Below, piece after piece: positions 40,426 through 49,067 of a stretch of 64,000 nt of DNA. Under the pieces are notes generated by a model. The model was not told the origin of the DNA. It made no database searches and worked only from the letters and a program-made list of their open reading frames with translations. A program made the translations under genes and the position numbers. This stretch comes from Neolewinella marina. GTDB taxonomy: Bacteria; Bacteroidota; Bacteroidia; Chitinophagales; Saprospiraceae. The stretch lies in the NCBI RefSeq assembly GCF_002631205.1, contig NZ_PDLO01000008.1, forward strand, positions 62,001 to 126,000, in the 5' to 3' direction. The first letter of the stretch is position 1. Every line of letters starts with the position of its first letter.

Positions 40426-41601
40426 TTGCTCTACCTACACATCCCCTTCTGCAAGCAGGCCTGCAGCTACTGCAACTTCCACTTCAGCACCAACCTGAAG
40501 GGACGTGGGGGCGTGCTGTCCGCCATGGAACGGGAACTGACGGTGCGCCGGGGGGAGCTGCCGGCCATTCCCGCGCCCACCCTCTACTTCGGCGGCGGCA
40601 CCCCTTCCCTGCTGACGGGGGCGGAACTGCGGGGGCTGTTCGCCGTACTGGAGCGGGAGGGCTACTACGACCCGGCCGCGGAAACCGAGATCACCCTCGA
40701 GGCCAATCCCGACGACCTCGACCCGGAGACGATCGCCGTACTGGCCGACAGCCCCGTGAACCGGCTGAGCATCGGCATCCAGAGCTTTGATGCGGAGGAC
40801 CTGCGTTTCATGAACCGCGCCCACTCGGCCCGGGAAGCCCTTACGGCGGTGGAAAAGGTGAGGGCTGCCGGCTTCACCAACCTGAGCATTGACCTGATCT
40901 ACGGCGGGCAAACAACCAGCGACGCCACTTGGCAAGAGAACCTGAAGATTGCTACCGACCTGGGCGTACAACACATCGCCTCCTACGCCCTGACGGTGGA
41001 ACCCCGCACGGCCCTGGGCCACCGGGTAGCCGCCGGGGCGGTGCCCGATACCGACGACGAAAAGTTCGCCCGGCAGTTCAACCTCCTGATCGACCACCTC
41101 ACCGGCCACGGTTTCGACCACTACGAGATCAGCAACTTCGCCCGGCCGGGCTACCGCAGCCGCCACAACAGCGGTTACTGGACGGGGCAGCCCTACCTCG
41201 GGGTTGGCCCCGGGGCCCACAGCTTCGACGGCGCTTTCCGGCGGCGGTGGAACGTGAGCAACAACGCCCGCTACGCCCGGGTGTGGGCGGACATAGCGGA
41301 CCACTCAGCCTTCGCGGCGGCCGGCCCCCTGCTGTTCGAAGAAGAGCACCTCACCCCCACCGACCGCTACAACGAGTACGTGATGACGGGCCTGCGGCGG
41401 CGGGAGGGTATCGACCTCAACGACCTGGCGCAACGCTTTGGCCCGGCCCTGGCCGACTACTTCGCTGGGGAAATGCGCACGGCCCTGCGGGAAGCCACGG
41501 TCGAGCGCAGTGCGGGGGGCACCGTCTACCGCCTTACGCGGGCCGGGCTGGCCGTAGCCGACGGGGTGGCCGCGGCGGCGTTCGCTCATTCGTCGTCGTA
41601 A
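40426..41601 (+). CDS. hemW: HemW-family radical SAM heme chaperone
   Basis: 391 aa. The start is TTG at 40426 (MLYLHIPFCKQACSYCNFHF), close to the family start, and no ATG precedes it in frame. The radical SAM CxxxCxxC is CKQACSYC. LYFGGGTPSLLTGAELRGL, NRLSIGIQSFDAEDLRFMNR and YEISNFARPGYRSRHN are typical of HemW (formerly annotated as an anaerobic coproporphyrinogen oxidase). HemW inserts heme into respiratory or cytochrome proteins rather than making coproporphyrinogen in most organisms. The 3' end overlaps the convergent barrel gene by 16 nt. Confidence 0.92.
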   Translation: MLYLHIPFCKQACSYCNFHFSTNLKGRGGVLSAMERELTVRRGELPAIPAPTLYFGGGTPSLLTGAELRGLFAVLEREGYYDPAAETEITLEANPDDLDPETIAVLADSPVNRLSIGIQSFDAEDLRFMNRAHSAREALTAVEKVRAAGFTNLSIDLIYGGQTTSDATWQENLKIATDLGVQHIASYALTVEPRTALGHRVAAGAVPDTDDEKFARQFNLLIDHLTGHGFDHYEISNFARPGYRSRHNSGYWTGQPYLGVGPGAHSFDGAFRRRWNVSNNARYARVWADIADHSAFAAAGPLLFEEEHLTPTDRYNEYVMTGLRRREGIDLNDLAQRFGPALADYFAGEMRTALREATVERSAGGTVYRLTRAGLAVADGVAAAAFAHSSS

Positions 41602-42104
41602 TCGTAGGCACCGGCAAAGCGATACCGGACGCCAAGCCCGCCCAGGTCGTAGCCGAAAGTTCCACTGCCCCCGTCGCGCCCGAAGAAATAGGTGGGCACC
41701 CAATCGGCGGAAACGGATACCGGGATCCGGGGGATATCGTATTCCAGCCCCACGTAGGCACTGGCGGTGACCACGGTGGCGCCGGATTCGGAAAAGTCGT
41801 AGCTCCAGCGGCGCACGCCCGGGCCGGCACCGACGTAGTACTTCAGTCCACGCAGTGACTCGATCTGCTGGTGCGACAGGTAGGCGGCGTTCACGCTGAT
41901 ATAACGAGAAACATCGTAACTACGGTAACCAACGTAGACCTCGGCGGCATGCCGCTGGTTGAAGTAACCTTTGTAGCTGACGGCCGTGGGGGTTCCCACC
42001 CTTAACCCGACGGACGAAGAATAATCCTTTACCCGCTGGGCATTGGCGGGCAGGGCAAGGAGCAGAAAAACGAGGAAAAGGAAGAGGTAGCGGAGGTGGT
42101 TCAT
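41586..42104 (-). CDS. outer-membrane-barrel-like protein, 172 aa
   Basis: Signal peptide MNHLRYLFLFLVFLLLALPA. Mature part is short alternating strands (SSVGLRVGTPTAVSYKGYFN; AAEVYVGYRSYD; ASAYVGLEYDIP; GGLGVRYRFAG), the pattern of small eight-strand barrels. It closely resembles the protein encoded at 42169-42678, with the same strand order and an identical GLRVGTP/GVRFGYP-type opening. Function unknown. It is the last gene of a three-gene minus-strand cluster. Confidence 0.75.
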   Translation of the reverse strand: MNHLRYLFLFLVFLLLALPANAQRVKDYSSSVGLRVGTPTAVSYKGYFNQRHAAEVYVGYRSYDVSRYISVNAAYLSHQQIESLRGLKYYVGAGPGVRRWSYDFSESGATVVTASAYVGLEYDIPRIPVSVSADWVPTYFFGRDGGSGTFGYDLGGLGVRYRFAGAYDYDDE

Positions 42105-42168
42105 GGCGAGTGTGGTTTACCCTTCCATTCCCCGGATCTCTCCTTCGTTACGGTTTCCGGATCGTCGG

Positions 42169-42678
42169 CTACCGGATGCGGAACTTGCGGGGCAGGAGGT
42201 AGCGTACCGCCAGGGCACCGGATCCGAGGCTGAAGTTGTGGAAGTCGTGGGCCCGCTGAGTCCCGAGGTAGATCGTCGGCCGCCAGTCGGCGCTGATCGA
42301 TATCGGAGTATCGGTAAAGACGTACTCCACGCCCAGGTAGCCCGAAAGGCTCACGGTGGAGGAGCCCCGGTCGAACTCGTCGTAGTTCCAGAACTGCAGT
42401 CCGGCACCGGCCCCGTAGTACCACTGCAGGTGGTTTACGTCGGGGAAATCCTGGTGGATCAGGTAGGCTCCGTGGATGCTGAGCGCCCGGTAGCGCCGCC
42501 AGCCCCGCCAGCCGGCGTAGACCTCAACGGCGTCGCTGGCGTTGACGAAGGCCTTGTAGCTCACCGAGAGCGGGTAGCCGAAGCGCACGCCGATGGCCTC
42601 GTCGTACTCCTGGGCCACCAAGCGGCCGCCGAAGAGGGTGAAGAGAATGGCGAGCGCGAGGCATTTACAAACGTTCAT
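42169..42678 (-). CDS. outer-membrane-barrel-like protein, paralogue
   Basis: 169 aa. Signal peptide MNVCKCLALAILFTLFGGRL. Strand-rich body (AIGVRFGYPLSVSYKAFVNA; AVEVYAGWRGWRRYRALSIH; LSGYLGVEYVFTDTPISISA) parallels the neighbour at 41586. The start overlaps the stop of the small membrane-protein gene by 4 nt (ATGA), implying coupling. Two tandem copies suggest duplication. No catalytic feature is visible. Confidence 0.75.
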   Translation of the reverse strand: MNVCKCLALAILFTLFGGRLVAQEYDEAIGVRFGYPLSVSYKAFVNASDAVEVYAGWRGWRRYRALSIHGAYLIHQDFPDVNHLQWYYGAGAGLQFWNYDEFDRGSSTVSLSGYLGVEYVFTDTPISISADWRPTIYLGTQRAHDFHNFSLGSGALAVRYLLPRKFRIR

Positions 42679-42935
42679 AGTGATCCTTCAAAGTTGAACC
42701 GCAAAGACAGCAGAATAACTACAATTATTGCAACCAGAAGCCCAATAATTGTCGTGGTCCGTTGCAGCAGGCGGCTTTCCCGGACCTCATGCTGGTATTT
42801 TTCCTCCAGCCGGAGGCCGTCCGGGGGGTGACCCTTGCCGGCGGGAACGCGGGTTCCCTTCCGACGGCGGTGGCGCTGTGCGGCGGAGCGGGGGCGGACG
42901 GAAAGGGGGGCGGAGGGGAGGCTGGTGGGTGCCAT
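42675..42935 (-). CDS. small single-helix membrane protein, 86 aa
   Basis: Read from ATG 42935 (MAPTSLPSAPLSVRPRSAAQ); an upstream extension to 43178 is antisense to the HAD gene and lacks protein-like composition. A basic, Pro-rich N-terminal half precedes one strong membrane helix (TTTIIGLLVAIIVVILLSL) and a short tail. The 4-nt overlap with the barrel gene supports a real gene. I recognise no family. Confidence 0.5.
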   Translation of the reverse strand: MAPTSLPSAPLSVRPRSAAQRHRRRKGTRVPAGKGHPPDGLRLEEKYQHEVRESRLLQRTTTIIGLLVAIIVVILLSLRFNFEGSL

Positions 42936-43092
42936 GACGGAAAATTTTGGGCATGAGAACAAGGTCTGCTCCCGCCAACCACCCCGCCACTTCATCCGAT
43001 CTATGCCTTGGGGAAGTCGACCAATATTCCCGGGCCGGCGCCCCCGCCGTTCTGGCCGTGAACATTTCTTTCCGGCTACCCATCTTAATAAT

Positions 43093-43953
43093 ATGTCCGC
43101 TTCTACCGCCACCAAGATCCTCCGGGAAAGAATCGTACTCATCTTCGATTTCGACGATACGCTGGGCCCCAACACCACCCGCGCCTACCTGGAGTACCTG
43201 GGGCTGTCGTTCGAGGATTTTAAATCGCGGCTGCGGGAACGTAAAAAGAGGAAGTGGCAGGCGCCCCTGGCCAAGGCCGACCTGTACCGGGAATACAGCC
43301 ACCGGGAGGGCAGCCCCCTGAACCGGGAATCCATGCAGGCCTTCGGCCGGGAATTCCCCCTTTTCCCGGGGGTCGATGAAATGGTCGACCACCTGAACGA
43401 CTTCGTCCGGGAGCTGGACGACAACATTACCCTGGAGTTTGTCCTGCTTACGGCCGGTTTCAAGACCATCCCGGCCCACTCGGTGATCGGCCAGCAGTTC
43501 GACCGGGTATACGGCGGGGAGCTCCACTTCGACGACAAAGGGCGGGTGCTGAGCGCCCGCAGAGTAATCAGCCACGTGGACAAGGTGCACTACATCAAGC
43601 AGTTGGTGCAGGGACTGGACCTGGACCGCGCCAGCGAACTGGAGAACACCTACGTGGAGCACGACCCCGATCAGTACTACGTACCCATGGCGCAGGTGAT
43701 CTACGTGGGCGACGGCAACAGCGATATGTCGGCCTTCCAGGTCGTCGAGGGCGGCGGAGGCGTTGCCGTGGCCATCGACAAGGACGGCGAGGGCGAGTGG
43801 GAAAACTACGACCAGATGAGCCGGGCGCGTCGCGTCCACAACATTGCGCCGGCCGACTACCACCCCGACAGTGAGCTGATGAATACTCTCTGTCTGGCCC
43901 TTCGGATGATGGTAAACCGGATAAAACTGTTGCGCTTCGGACAGGACGACTAG
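43093..43953 (+). CDS. HAD-superfamily phosphatase
   Basis: 286 aa from ATG 43093 (MSASTATKILRERIVLIFDF). Motif I DFDDTLGPNTTRAY begins at about residue 19; motif II is the Thr in VLLTAGFKT; motif III/IV is VIYVGDGNSDMSAF. The spacing and the middle cap (PLNRESMQAFGREFPLFPGV) suggest a C1-capped phosphoserine-phosphatase-like enzyme. Its substrate is unknown. The upstream extension of this frame to 42835 overlaps the opposite-strand small gene and is rejected. Confidence 0.85.
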   Translation: MSASTATKILRERIVLIFDFDDTLGPNTTRAYLEYLGLSFEDFKSRLRERKKRKWQAPLAKADLYREYSHREGSPLNRESMQAFGREFPLFPGVDEMVDHLNDFVRELDDNITLEFVLLTAGFKTIPAHSVIGQQFDRVYGGELHFDDKGRVLSARRVISHVDKVHYIKQLVQGLDLDRASELENTYVEHDPDQYYVPMAQVIYVGDGNSDMSAFQVVEGGGGVAVAIDKDGEGEWENYDQMSRARRVHNIAPADYHPDSELMNTLCLALRMMVNRIKLLRFGQDD

Positions 43954-43967
43954 CCCGTGCGCTTTTG

Positions 43968-43975
43968 TATATTCG
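43968..43975 (+). promoter_or_regulatory. putative -7 box of the cytochrome/ThuA gene pair
   Basis: TATATTCG is similar to TAnnTTTG, 18 nt before the GTG start at 43994. Confidence 0.35.
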
Positions 43976-43993
43976 GTCGACCAAAAATCAGCC

Positions 43994-46900
43994 GTGACAA
44001 AATTATTTTTTCTCCCCCTGCTGGCCTGTCTGCTGGCTGGATGCGCTTCCCGTGACAGTGAAGGAATCCTGGACCTCCAACCCGAGGACCACATCGTCCT
44101 GATCGGGAACAACCTCTGCAGCCGGATGTCGGAGTTTGGCCACTTCGAGACGGCCATCTACCAGACCCACCCCACGGCTGAGCTGACGGTCCGCAACATG
44201 TGTGACCCCGGCAATACCGCCGGCTTCCGGCCCCACGCCAGCCGCAACTCCCCCTGGGCCTTCCCCGGGGCGGAAGCCTTCAACCCCGACGTGAGCCGCG
44301 ACAGCCACAGCGAGGGCTTCTTCCCCTCCGAAGACGAGTGGCTGGATTCCCTGGACGCGGACGTCGTCATCGCCTTCTTCGGCCTTAACGAGAGCTACGG
44401 CGGGGCGGCCGGGCTGACGAACTTCGCCCTCGAGCTCGACAGCTTCCTGCGCCACTCCCAGCAGCAGCGCTACAACGACGAAAGCGCCCCCCGGCTCGTG
44501 CTGGTCTCCCCCCTCGCCTACGAGAACTCCAGTGACCTGGGCCTGCCCGACGGCACCTCGGAAAACGAAAACATCGCTCGCTACACCCAGGCCATGGCCG
44601 ACATTGCCGCGGACAACGGCGTACCCTTCGTCGACCTCTTCAGTGTCTCCCGGGAGTGGATGGAAGAAGGCGAGCGGCTGACCACCGACGGCATCTCTCT
44701 CAGCGACGCGGGCTATCGGCGACTGGCCGGCTACCTTACCGAGCAGCTCTTCGGGGAAGCCCCGCCGGAGGAAGACCCCGACCTGCTGGCGCGGGTGAAG
44801 GATAAAAATCACTTCTGGTTGCTCGACTTCAAAATGCCTAACGGGGTGCACGCTTACGGCCGGCGATACAACCCCTACGGCCCCGACAACTACCCCTACG
44901 AAAAGGAAAAGGTGAAGCAGCTCACCGCTAACCGCGACGCGGCCATCCACGCCTACCTGAGGGGGGAAGACTACGACCTGGCCGCGGCCGACGCACTCAC
45001 CCGCCCCCTGCCCCCCGTGGAGACCAACTACGCCGTGGAACCCGCCGACTCGGTGGAGTACCTCTACGGCGAGGATGCCCTGACCACCTTCACTACGGCG
45101 CCGGGCTTCCAGATCGATCTCTTCGCTTCCGAACGGGAATTCCCGGAACTGGCCAACCCCACCCAGATGAACTGGGACGACCAGGGCCGCCTCTGGGTCA
45201 GCCTCATGCCCAGCTACCCCCACTACAAGCCCGGGGATGAGCTGCCCAACGACAAGCTGGTGATCCTGGAGGACACCGACGGCGACGGCCGCGCCGACGA
45301 GCTCAAGGTATGGGCCGACAACCTCCACCTCCCGGTGGGCTTTGAATTCGCCAACGGAGGCGTCTACGTTTCCCAGGGTACCGACCTGGTCTTCCTGAAG
45401 GATACCGACGGCGACGACCGCGCCGACTACCGGGAAACCGTCATGAGTGGCTTCGACGACCACGATACCCACCACAATATCAGCGCCTACGAGGCCGACC
45501 CTGGGGGCGGCATCTACATGGGGGAGGGCGTATTCCTCCACACCAACGTGGAAACCCCCTACGGGCCCGTACGGGCCACCAACGGCGGGTTCTACCGCTT
45601 CAATCCGGCGCGCCGCCACCTGGAGCGGACGGCCCAGATCTCCATCCCCAACCCCTGGGGCATTATCTTCGACGCCTGGGGGCAGCCCATCTTCGCCCAT
45701 ACCAGCGGGCCCCGGGTGCAGTGGATGCTCCCCTCCACCATCAAGAACCTCTACGGGGTGCAGAACCCCATGGCCCCCGACCTGATCGAGCCCGAGCACC
45801 GGGTACGCCCCACCTCCGGACTGGAAATCATCTCCAGCCGCCACTTCCCCGAAGAAATGCAGGGTGACCTGCTGATCAACAATACCATCGGCTTCCTGGG
45901 CACCAAGCAGCACCGGGTATTCGACCACGGCGCCGGCTTCGATACCCGCTGGCGGCAGGATCTCGTGACCAGCACCGACCCCAACTTCCGGCCGGTGGAC
46001 ATGGAGTTCGCCCCCGACGGGAGCCTCTACCTGGTGGACTGGCACAACGTACTCGTGGGCCACATGCAGCACAACGCGCGCGACCCCCTGCGCGACCACG
46101 TCCACGGGCGCATCTACCGCATCACCTACCCCGGCCGCCCGCTCGTCAAAGCCCCGAAAGTAGCCGACGCCACCATCCCCCAGCTCCTGGAAAACCTGAA
46201 GGAACCCGAATACCGGACGCGCTACCGGAGCCGCCGTGTGCTGCGGCAGCGGGACCCCAAGGCCGTGATGGCCGCCGTGCGCCAATGGGTGGACCAACTC
46301 GACCCCCAGTCGGAAAACTACCCCGAATACCTGCGGGAAGCCCTCTTCGTCACCTGGGGAGCCAATATGGTCGACCGCGACATCCTGGACGCCGCCAGCC
46401 AATCCAACGACTTCCGCCTGCGGGCCGCCGCGGCGCGGGTGGTGCGCTACCTGGGCCACCTGCTGGAGGACGAAACCCGCCGGCTGACCGCCTTCGCCGC
46501 CGACCCCCACCCCCGGGTACGGATGGAGGCCATGACCGCCGCCAGCTGGTTGCCCCGGGAGGAAGGTGAAAAAGTACTGGCCGAAGCCGAACGACAAAAG
46601 CTGGACGAGTTCGACCGGGAGGTCCTGCTCAACGCCCGCGCCCACCTCTCGAACAAGGCCTACATCGCCCCCGCCGCCAACATCGTCGAGGCGCCGGACA
46701 GCCCCATTGCCCGGGCCTACGCCCTCGGGGCCGAGCTCTTCGAGCAGGAAGGCTACTGCGGTACCTGCCACCAGCAGGACGGCCGCGGGCTGGCCGCTAC
46801 CGGCTACCCGCCCCTGGCGGGTTCGCCCTGGGTAACCGGCTCCAAGGAGCGGCTCATCAAACTGGTGATGCACGGCCTCTACGGCCCCATGGAAGTGAAG

Positions 46901-47131
46901 GGCAAGCAGTACGACGGTCAAGTACCCATGACGGCCTACGGCGGACTGATGGACGACGAGGAAATGGCCGCCGTGCTGACCTACGTCCGCAACGCCTTCG
47001 GCAACGAAGCCCCCATGGTCAAGCCGGAGGAGATCGCCGCGGTACGCACCGCCACCGCCGGCCGCAAGGGCATGTACGAGGCCGCGGAACTGCTGCGGGA
47101 GCACCCCTTCCCGGAAGAAGTAAAGAAATAA
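43994..47131 (+). CDS. PVC-type multidomain lipoprotein: SGNH-like, beta-propeller, HEAT-like, cytochrome c
   Basis: 1045 aa with GTG start at 43994 (MTKLFFLPLLACLLAGCASR, SPII signal). Residues about 30-255 form a SGNH-like domain whose nucleophile block is altered (IVLIGNNLCSRMSE), then a PVC-type propeller (FQIDLFASEREFPELANPTQ; LEDTDGDGRADELKVW; DDHDTHHNISAYEADPGGGI), a helical HEAT-like part (AAAARVVRYLGHLLEDETRR), and a C-terminal cytochrome c with C922GTC925H926 and a likely Met ligand in QVPMTAYGG. Proteins of this kind are thought to oxidise sugars or related compounds and pass electrons via heme. The ThuA gene follows 13 nt later, in the same transcript. Confidence 0.9.
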   Translation: MTKLFFLPLLACLLAGCASRDSEGILDLQPEDHIVLIGNNLCSRMSEFGHFETAIYQTHPTAELTVRNMCDPGNTAGFRPHASRNSPWAFPGAEAFNPDVSRDSHSEGFFPSEDEWLDSLDADVVIAFFGLNESYGGAAGLTNFALELDSFLRHSQQQRYNDESAPRLVLVSPLAYENSSDLGLPDGTSENENIARYTQAMADIAADNGVPFVDLFSVSREWMEEGERLTTDGISLSDAGYRRLAGYLTEQLFGEAPPEEDPDLLARVKDKNHFWLLDFKMPNGVHAYGRRYNPYGPDNYPYEKEKVKQLTANRDAAIHAYLRGEDYDLAAADALTRPLPPVETNYAVEPADSVEYLYGEDALTTFTTAPGFQIDLFASEREFPELANPTQMNWDDQGRLWVSLMPSYPHYKPGDELPNDKLVILEDTDGDGRADELKVWADNLHLPVGFEFANGGVYVSQGTDLVFLKDTDGDDRADYRETVMSGFDDHDTHHNISAYEADPGGGIYMGEGVFLHTNVETPYGPVRATNGGFYRFNPARRHLERTAQISIPNPWGIIFDAWGQPIFAHTSGPRVQWMLPSTIKNLYGVQNPMAPDLIEPEHRVRPTSGLEIISSRHFPEEMQGDLLINNTIGFLGTKQHRVFDHGAGFDTRWRQDLVTSTDPNFRPVDMEFAPDGSLYLVDWHNVLVGHMQHNARDPLRDHVHGRIYRITYPGRPLVKAPKVADATIPQLLENLKEPEYRTRYRSRRVLRQRDPKAVMAAVRQWVDQLDPQSENYPEYLREALFVTWGANMVDRDILDAASQSNDFRLRAAAARVVRYLGHLLEDETRRLTAFAADPHPRVRMEAMTAASWLPREEGEKVLAEAERQKLDEFDREVLLNARAHLSNKAYIAPAANIVEAPDSPIARAYALGAELFEQEGYCGTCHQQDGRGLAATGYPPLAGSPWVTGSKERLIKLVMHGLYGPMEVKGKQYDGQVPMTAYGGLMDDEEMAAVLTYVRNAFGNEAPMVKPEEIAAVRTATAGRKGMYEAAELLREHPFPEEVKK

Positions 47132-47144
47132 CCTGAGATACCCG

Positions 47145-48134
47145 ATGATGAAAATCCTGACCGGCCTGCTGTTCGCGGCCGTCCTTTGCACCTGCGGCCC
47201 CGCCCCCCAGGAAACGGAAGCTGCCGCCACGGCCGTGGATACCGCCCCCCCGAAGATCGTCTTCCTGACCGGCGATGAGGAGTACCGCTCCGAGGAATCC
47301 ATGCCCATGCTGGCCGACATCCTGGAAAGAGAACTCGGCGCGGAAACCGTGGTGGGCTACTCCCTGGACAGCAACGGCGTGATCGACCCCAACAACCTCT
47401 ACCACGTCAGTGCCCTCGACGAACTCGAAGACGCTGACCTGATGGTGGTCTTCCTGCGGTTCCGGCAACTGCCCGCCGAAATGGTCCGCAAGATCACCGA
47501 CTACGCCGAGAGCGGCCGGCCGATCGTGGGCTTCCGCACTTCCACCCACGCCTTCCGCTACACCGAGCCGAAGGACAGCCAGCTGATGGTGCTGAACGAC
47601 GAGTGGCCGACCAGGGTATTCGGCCAGCAGTGGATCACCCACCACGGCCACTTCGAGGACGGTCACGGGCGGCTCACCGAGGTCAGCCTGGTGGAAGACC
47701 GCCGCGACAGCCCCATCCTGAACGGCGTGGAACCCTTCGAGGCCTACTCCTGGCTGTACCACGTGGACGGCGGCCAGTGGAAGCTCAGCGGCGACAGCGA
47801 TCCCCTGCTCATGGGTCACAGCCTGCGCTCCAATCACGAAGCCAATGGAAAGCTGGACGAGTTCCCCCTGGACAACCCCGTGGCCTGGACCAAGACCTAC
47901 ACCGGGGCGAGCGGCACCCCGGCCCGGGTCTTCTTCACCACCCTGGGCCACCCCTACGACTTCCGGGAGACCTCCATGCGGAAGCTGGCCCTGAACGGCA
48001 TCTACTGGGCGCTGGGCCGGGAAGCGGACATCCCCGCTGAGGGGGTGAACGCCGACTTTGTCTCCCCCTACGAGCCCAACAATTCCGGCTTCGGGGAGAA
48101 GTTCAAGCCGGGGATGCGGCCGGGGGCGTGGTGA
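47145..48134 (+). CDS. ThuA-domain lipoprotein
   Basis: 329 aa. Lipoprotein signal MMKILTGLLFAAVLCTCGPA. The ThuA-like, glutamine-amidotransferase-fold domain includes IVFLTGDEEYRSEESMPMLA, DADLMVVFLRFRQLPAEMVR, RPIVGFRTSTHAFRY and late ARVFFTTLGHPYDF. ThuA takes part in trehalose/sucrose utilisation through 3-keto intermediates in rhizobia, and ThuA domains often accompany PVC-type cytochromes in Bacteroidota. It lies 13 nt downstream of the cytochrome gene. Exact reaction unknown. Met1 or Met2 may be the start. Confidence 0.9.
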   Translation: MMKILTGLLFAAVLCTCGPAPQETEAAATAVDTAPPKIVFLTGDEEYRSEESMPMLADILERELGAETVVGYSLDSNGVIDPNNLYHVSALDELEDADLMVVFLRFRQLPAEMVRKITDYAESGRPIVGFRTSTHAFRYTEPKDSQLMVLNDEWPTRVFGQQWITHHGHFEDGHGRLTEVSLVEDRRDSPILNGVEPFEAYSWLYHVDGGQWKLSGDSDPLLMGHSLRSNHEANGKLDEFPLDNPVAWTKTYTGASGTPARVFFTTLGHPYDFRETSMRKLALNGIYWALGREADIPAEGVNADFVSPYEPNNSGFGEKFKPGMRPGAW

Positions 48135-48149
48135 GGTGGTCCGTGGTTT

Positions 48150-48221
48150 AGTGGTCGGACGACTTAGTCGTCCGACGAATTTTCATTGGACCACTTAGTC
48201 GTCCATGTGAAACTGGTCGGA
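48150..48221. repeat. 72-bp palindromic repeat, upstream copy
   Basis: Direct repeat of 48867-48938 with only about three base differences. It contains the palindrome GTCGGACGACTTAGTCGTCCGAC. A further dyad (48232-48240 with 48248-48256) follows it. Confidence 0.85.
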
Positions 48222-48300
48222 CGACTTAAGTGGTCCGACCGGTTAGCGGTCGGACCAGTGACCACCGGACCATCCAGGCCAGCGGCCCTAAATTAGGTTC

Positions 48301-48867
48301 ATGAAACCACGCTCCGCCACCGCCCTGCTCAATAAGTTGGCCGACCGGGTGCGGCAGAACGAACACGGCGCCCGTGCCCTGGCCGGGCTACCAGAAACTC
48401 AACTCCGTCTCCGGCCCGCCCCCGGCAGCTGGAACGCCCTGGAAGCCGTTGAACACCTGAACTGCACCCACGCCGCCTACTTCCCCCGGGTAGCGGAAGC
48501 CCTCGACCGGACGGCGGATTACCCCACCTCACCCACCTTCACCAGCAGCTGGCTGGGCAACCTGATTGCCAGCAGCATGAAACCGGGTCCCCGCAGCCGG
48601 GCGGTGCCCACCTTTAACCGGCTCAACCCCCTGAACGAGACGCTGGACCACGGGGTGATCCACCGCTACCTCACCAGCAACCGACGGCTGGCCGCCTTTA
48701 TCGCAGAAGCCCGCTCGGCCAACCTGACCCGCCTGCATCTTCGCTCTCCCCTGCTGTGGGTGGTCCGCCTTCGCCTCGGTGATTGCCTGCGGCTGCTCGC
48801 TTACCACGACTGGCGTCACCTGGAACAGGCCGGTCGCGCGGCGACCACGGGGGTGGTCCATGGCTGA
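48301..48867 (+). CDS. DinB-family protein
   Basis: 188 aa. A four-helix DinB/YfiT-type metal-binding protein: SWNALEAVEHLNCTHAAYFP (first His) and a C-terminal YHDWRHLEQAGRA (second and third metal His) are in the expected order. Members include bacillithiol and mycothiol transferase-like enzymes, but this cannot be resolved here. The gene lies between two 72-bp direct repeats, and its stop codon overlaps the first bases of the downstream copy. Confidence 0.87.
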   Translation: MKPRSATALLNKLADRVRQNEHGARALAGLPETQLRLRPAPGSWNALEAVEHLNCTHAAYFPRVAEALDRTADYPTSPTFTSSWLGNLIASSMKPGPRSRAVPTFNRLNPLNETLDHGVIHRYLTSNRRLAAFIAEARSANLTRLHLRSPLLWVVRLRLGDCLRLLAYHDWRHLEQAGRAATTGVVHG

Positions 48868-48938
48868 GTGGTCGGACGACTAAGTCGTCCGACGAATTTT
48901 CATTGGACCGCTTAGTCGTCCATGCGAAACTGGTCGGA
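48867..48938. repeat. 72-bp palindromic repeat, downstream copy
   Basis: The near-identical copy of 48150-48221, beginning at the stop codon of the DinB gene. Internal palindrome GTCGGACGACTAAGTCGTCCGAC. Confidence 0.85.
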
Positions 48939-48972
48939 CCGGTTAGTGGTCGGACCACTAACCGGTCCGACC
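48932..48972 (+). terminator. 19-bp perfect hairpin with T-run after the DinB gene
   Basis: Arms 48932-48950 and 48954-48972 are perfectly complementary around CGG, and ACTAAACTTTTT follows. This fits an intrinsic terminator for the DinB transcript, insulating the tRNA promoter downstream. Confidence 0.6.
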
Positions 48973-48995
48973 ACTAAACTTTTTCCCCTTCCGGC

Positions 48996-49027
48996 TTGCA
49001 CGGGTTCCCGCCTTGTAATTACATTTG
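48996..49027 (+). promoter_or_regulatory. putative promoter of tRNA-Phe and his leader
   Basis: TACATTTG at 49020-49027 matches TAnnTTTG, and TTGC at 48996-48999 is a -33-like element about 20 nt upstream. Transcription would begin about 35 nt before the tRNA and could continue through the leader into hisG. Confidence 0.5.
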
Positions 49028-49067
49028 CATCCGCTTAGGTCGGGAACGCCCGGCCCTGCAGCGAAAC

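Noticed and set aside
42936-43178. N-terminal extension of the small membrane-protein gene
   Set aside because: The extension is antisense to the HAD gene and lacks protein-like features; only the part from 42935 was kept.
44003-47320. A very long open frame antisense to the cytochrome lipoprotein gene
   Set aside because: The sense gene has clear domains and signals. The antisense frame is rich in Val/Gly/His and has no motif, a product of high GC and codon bias.
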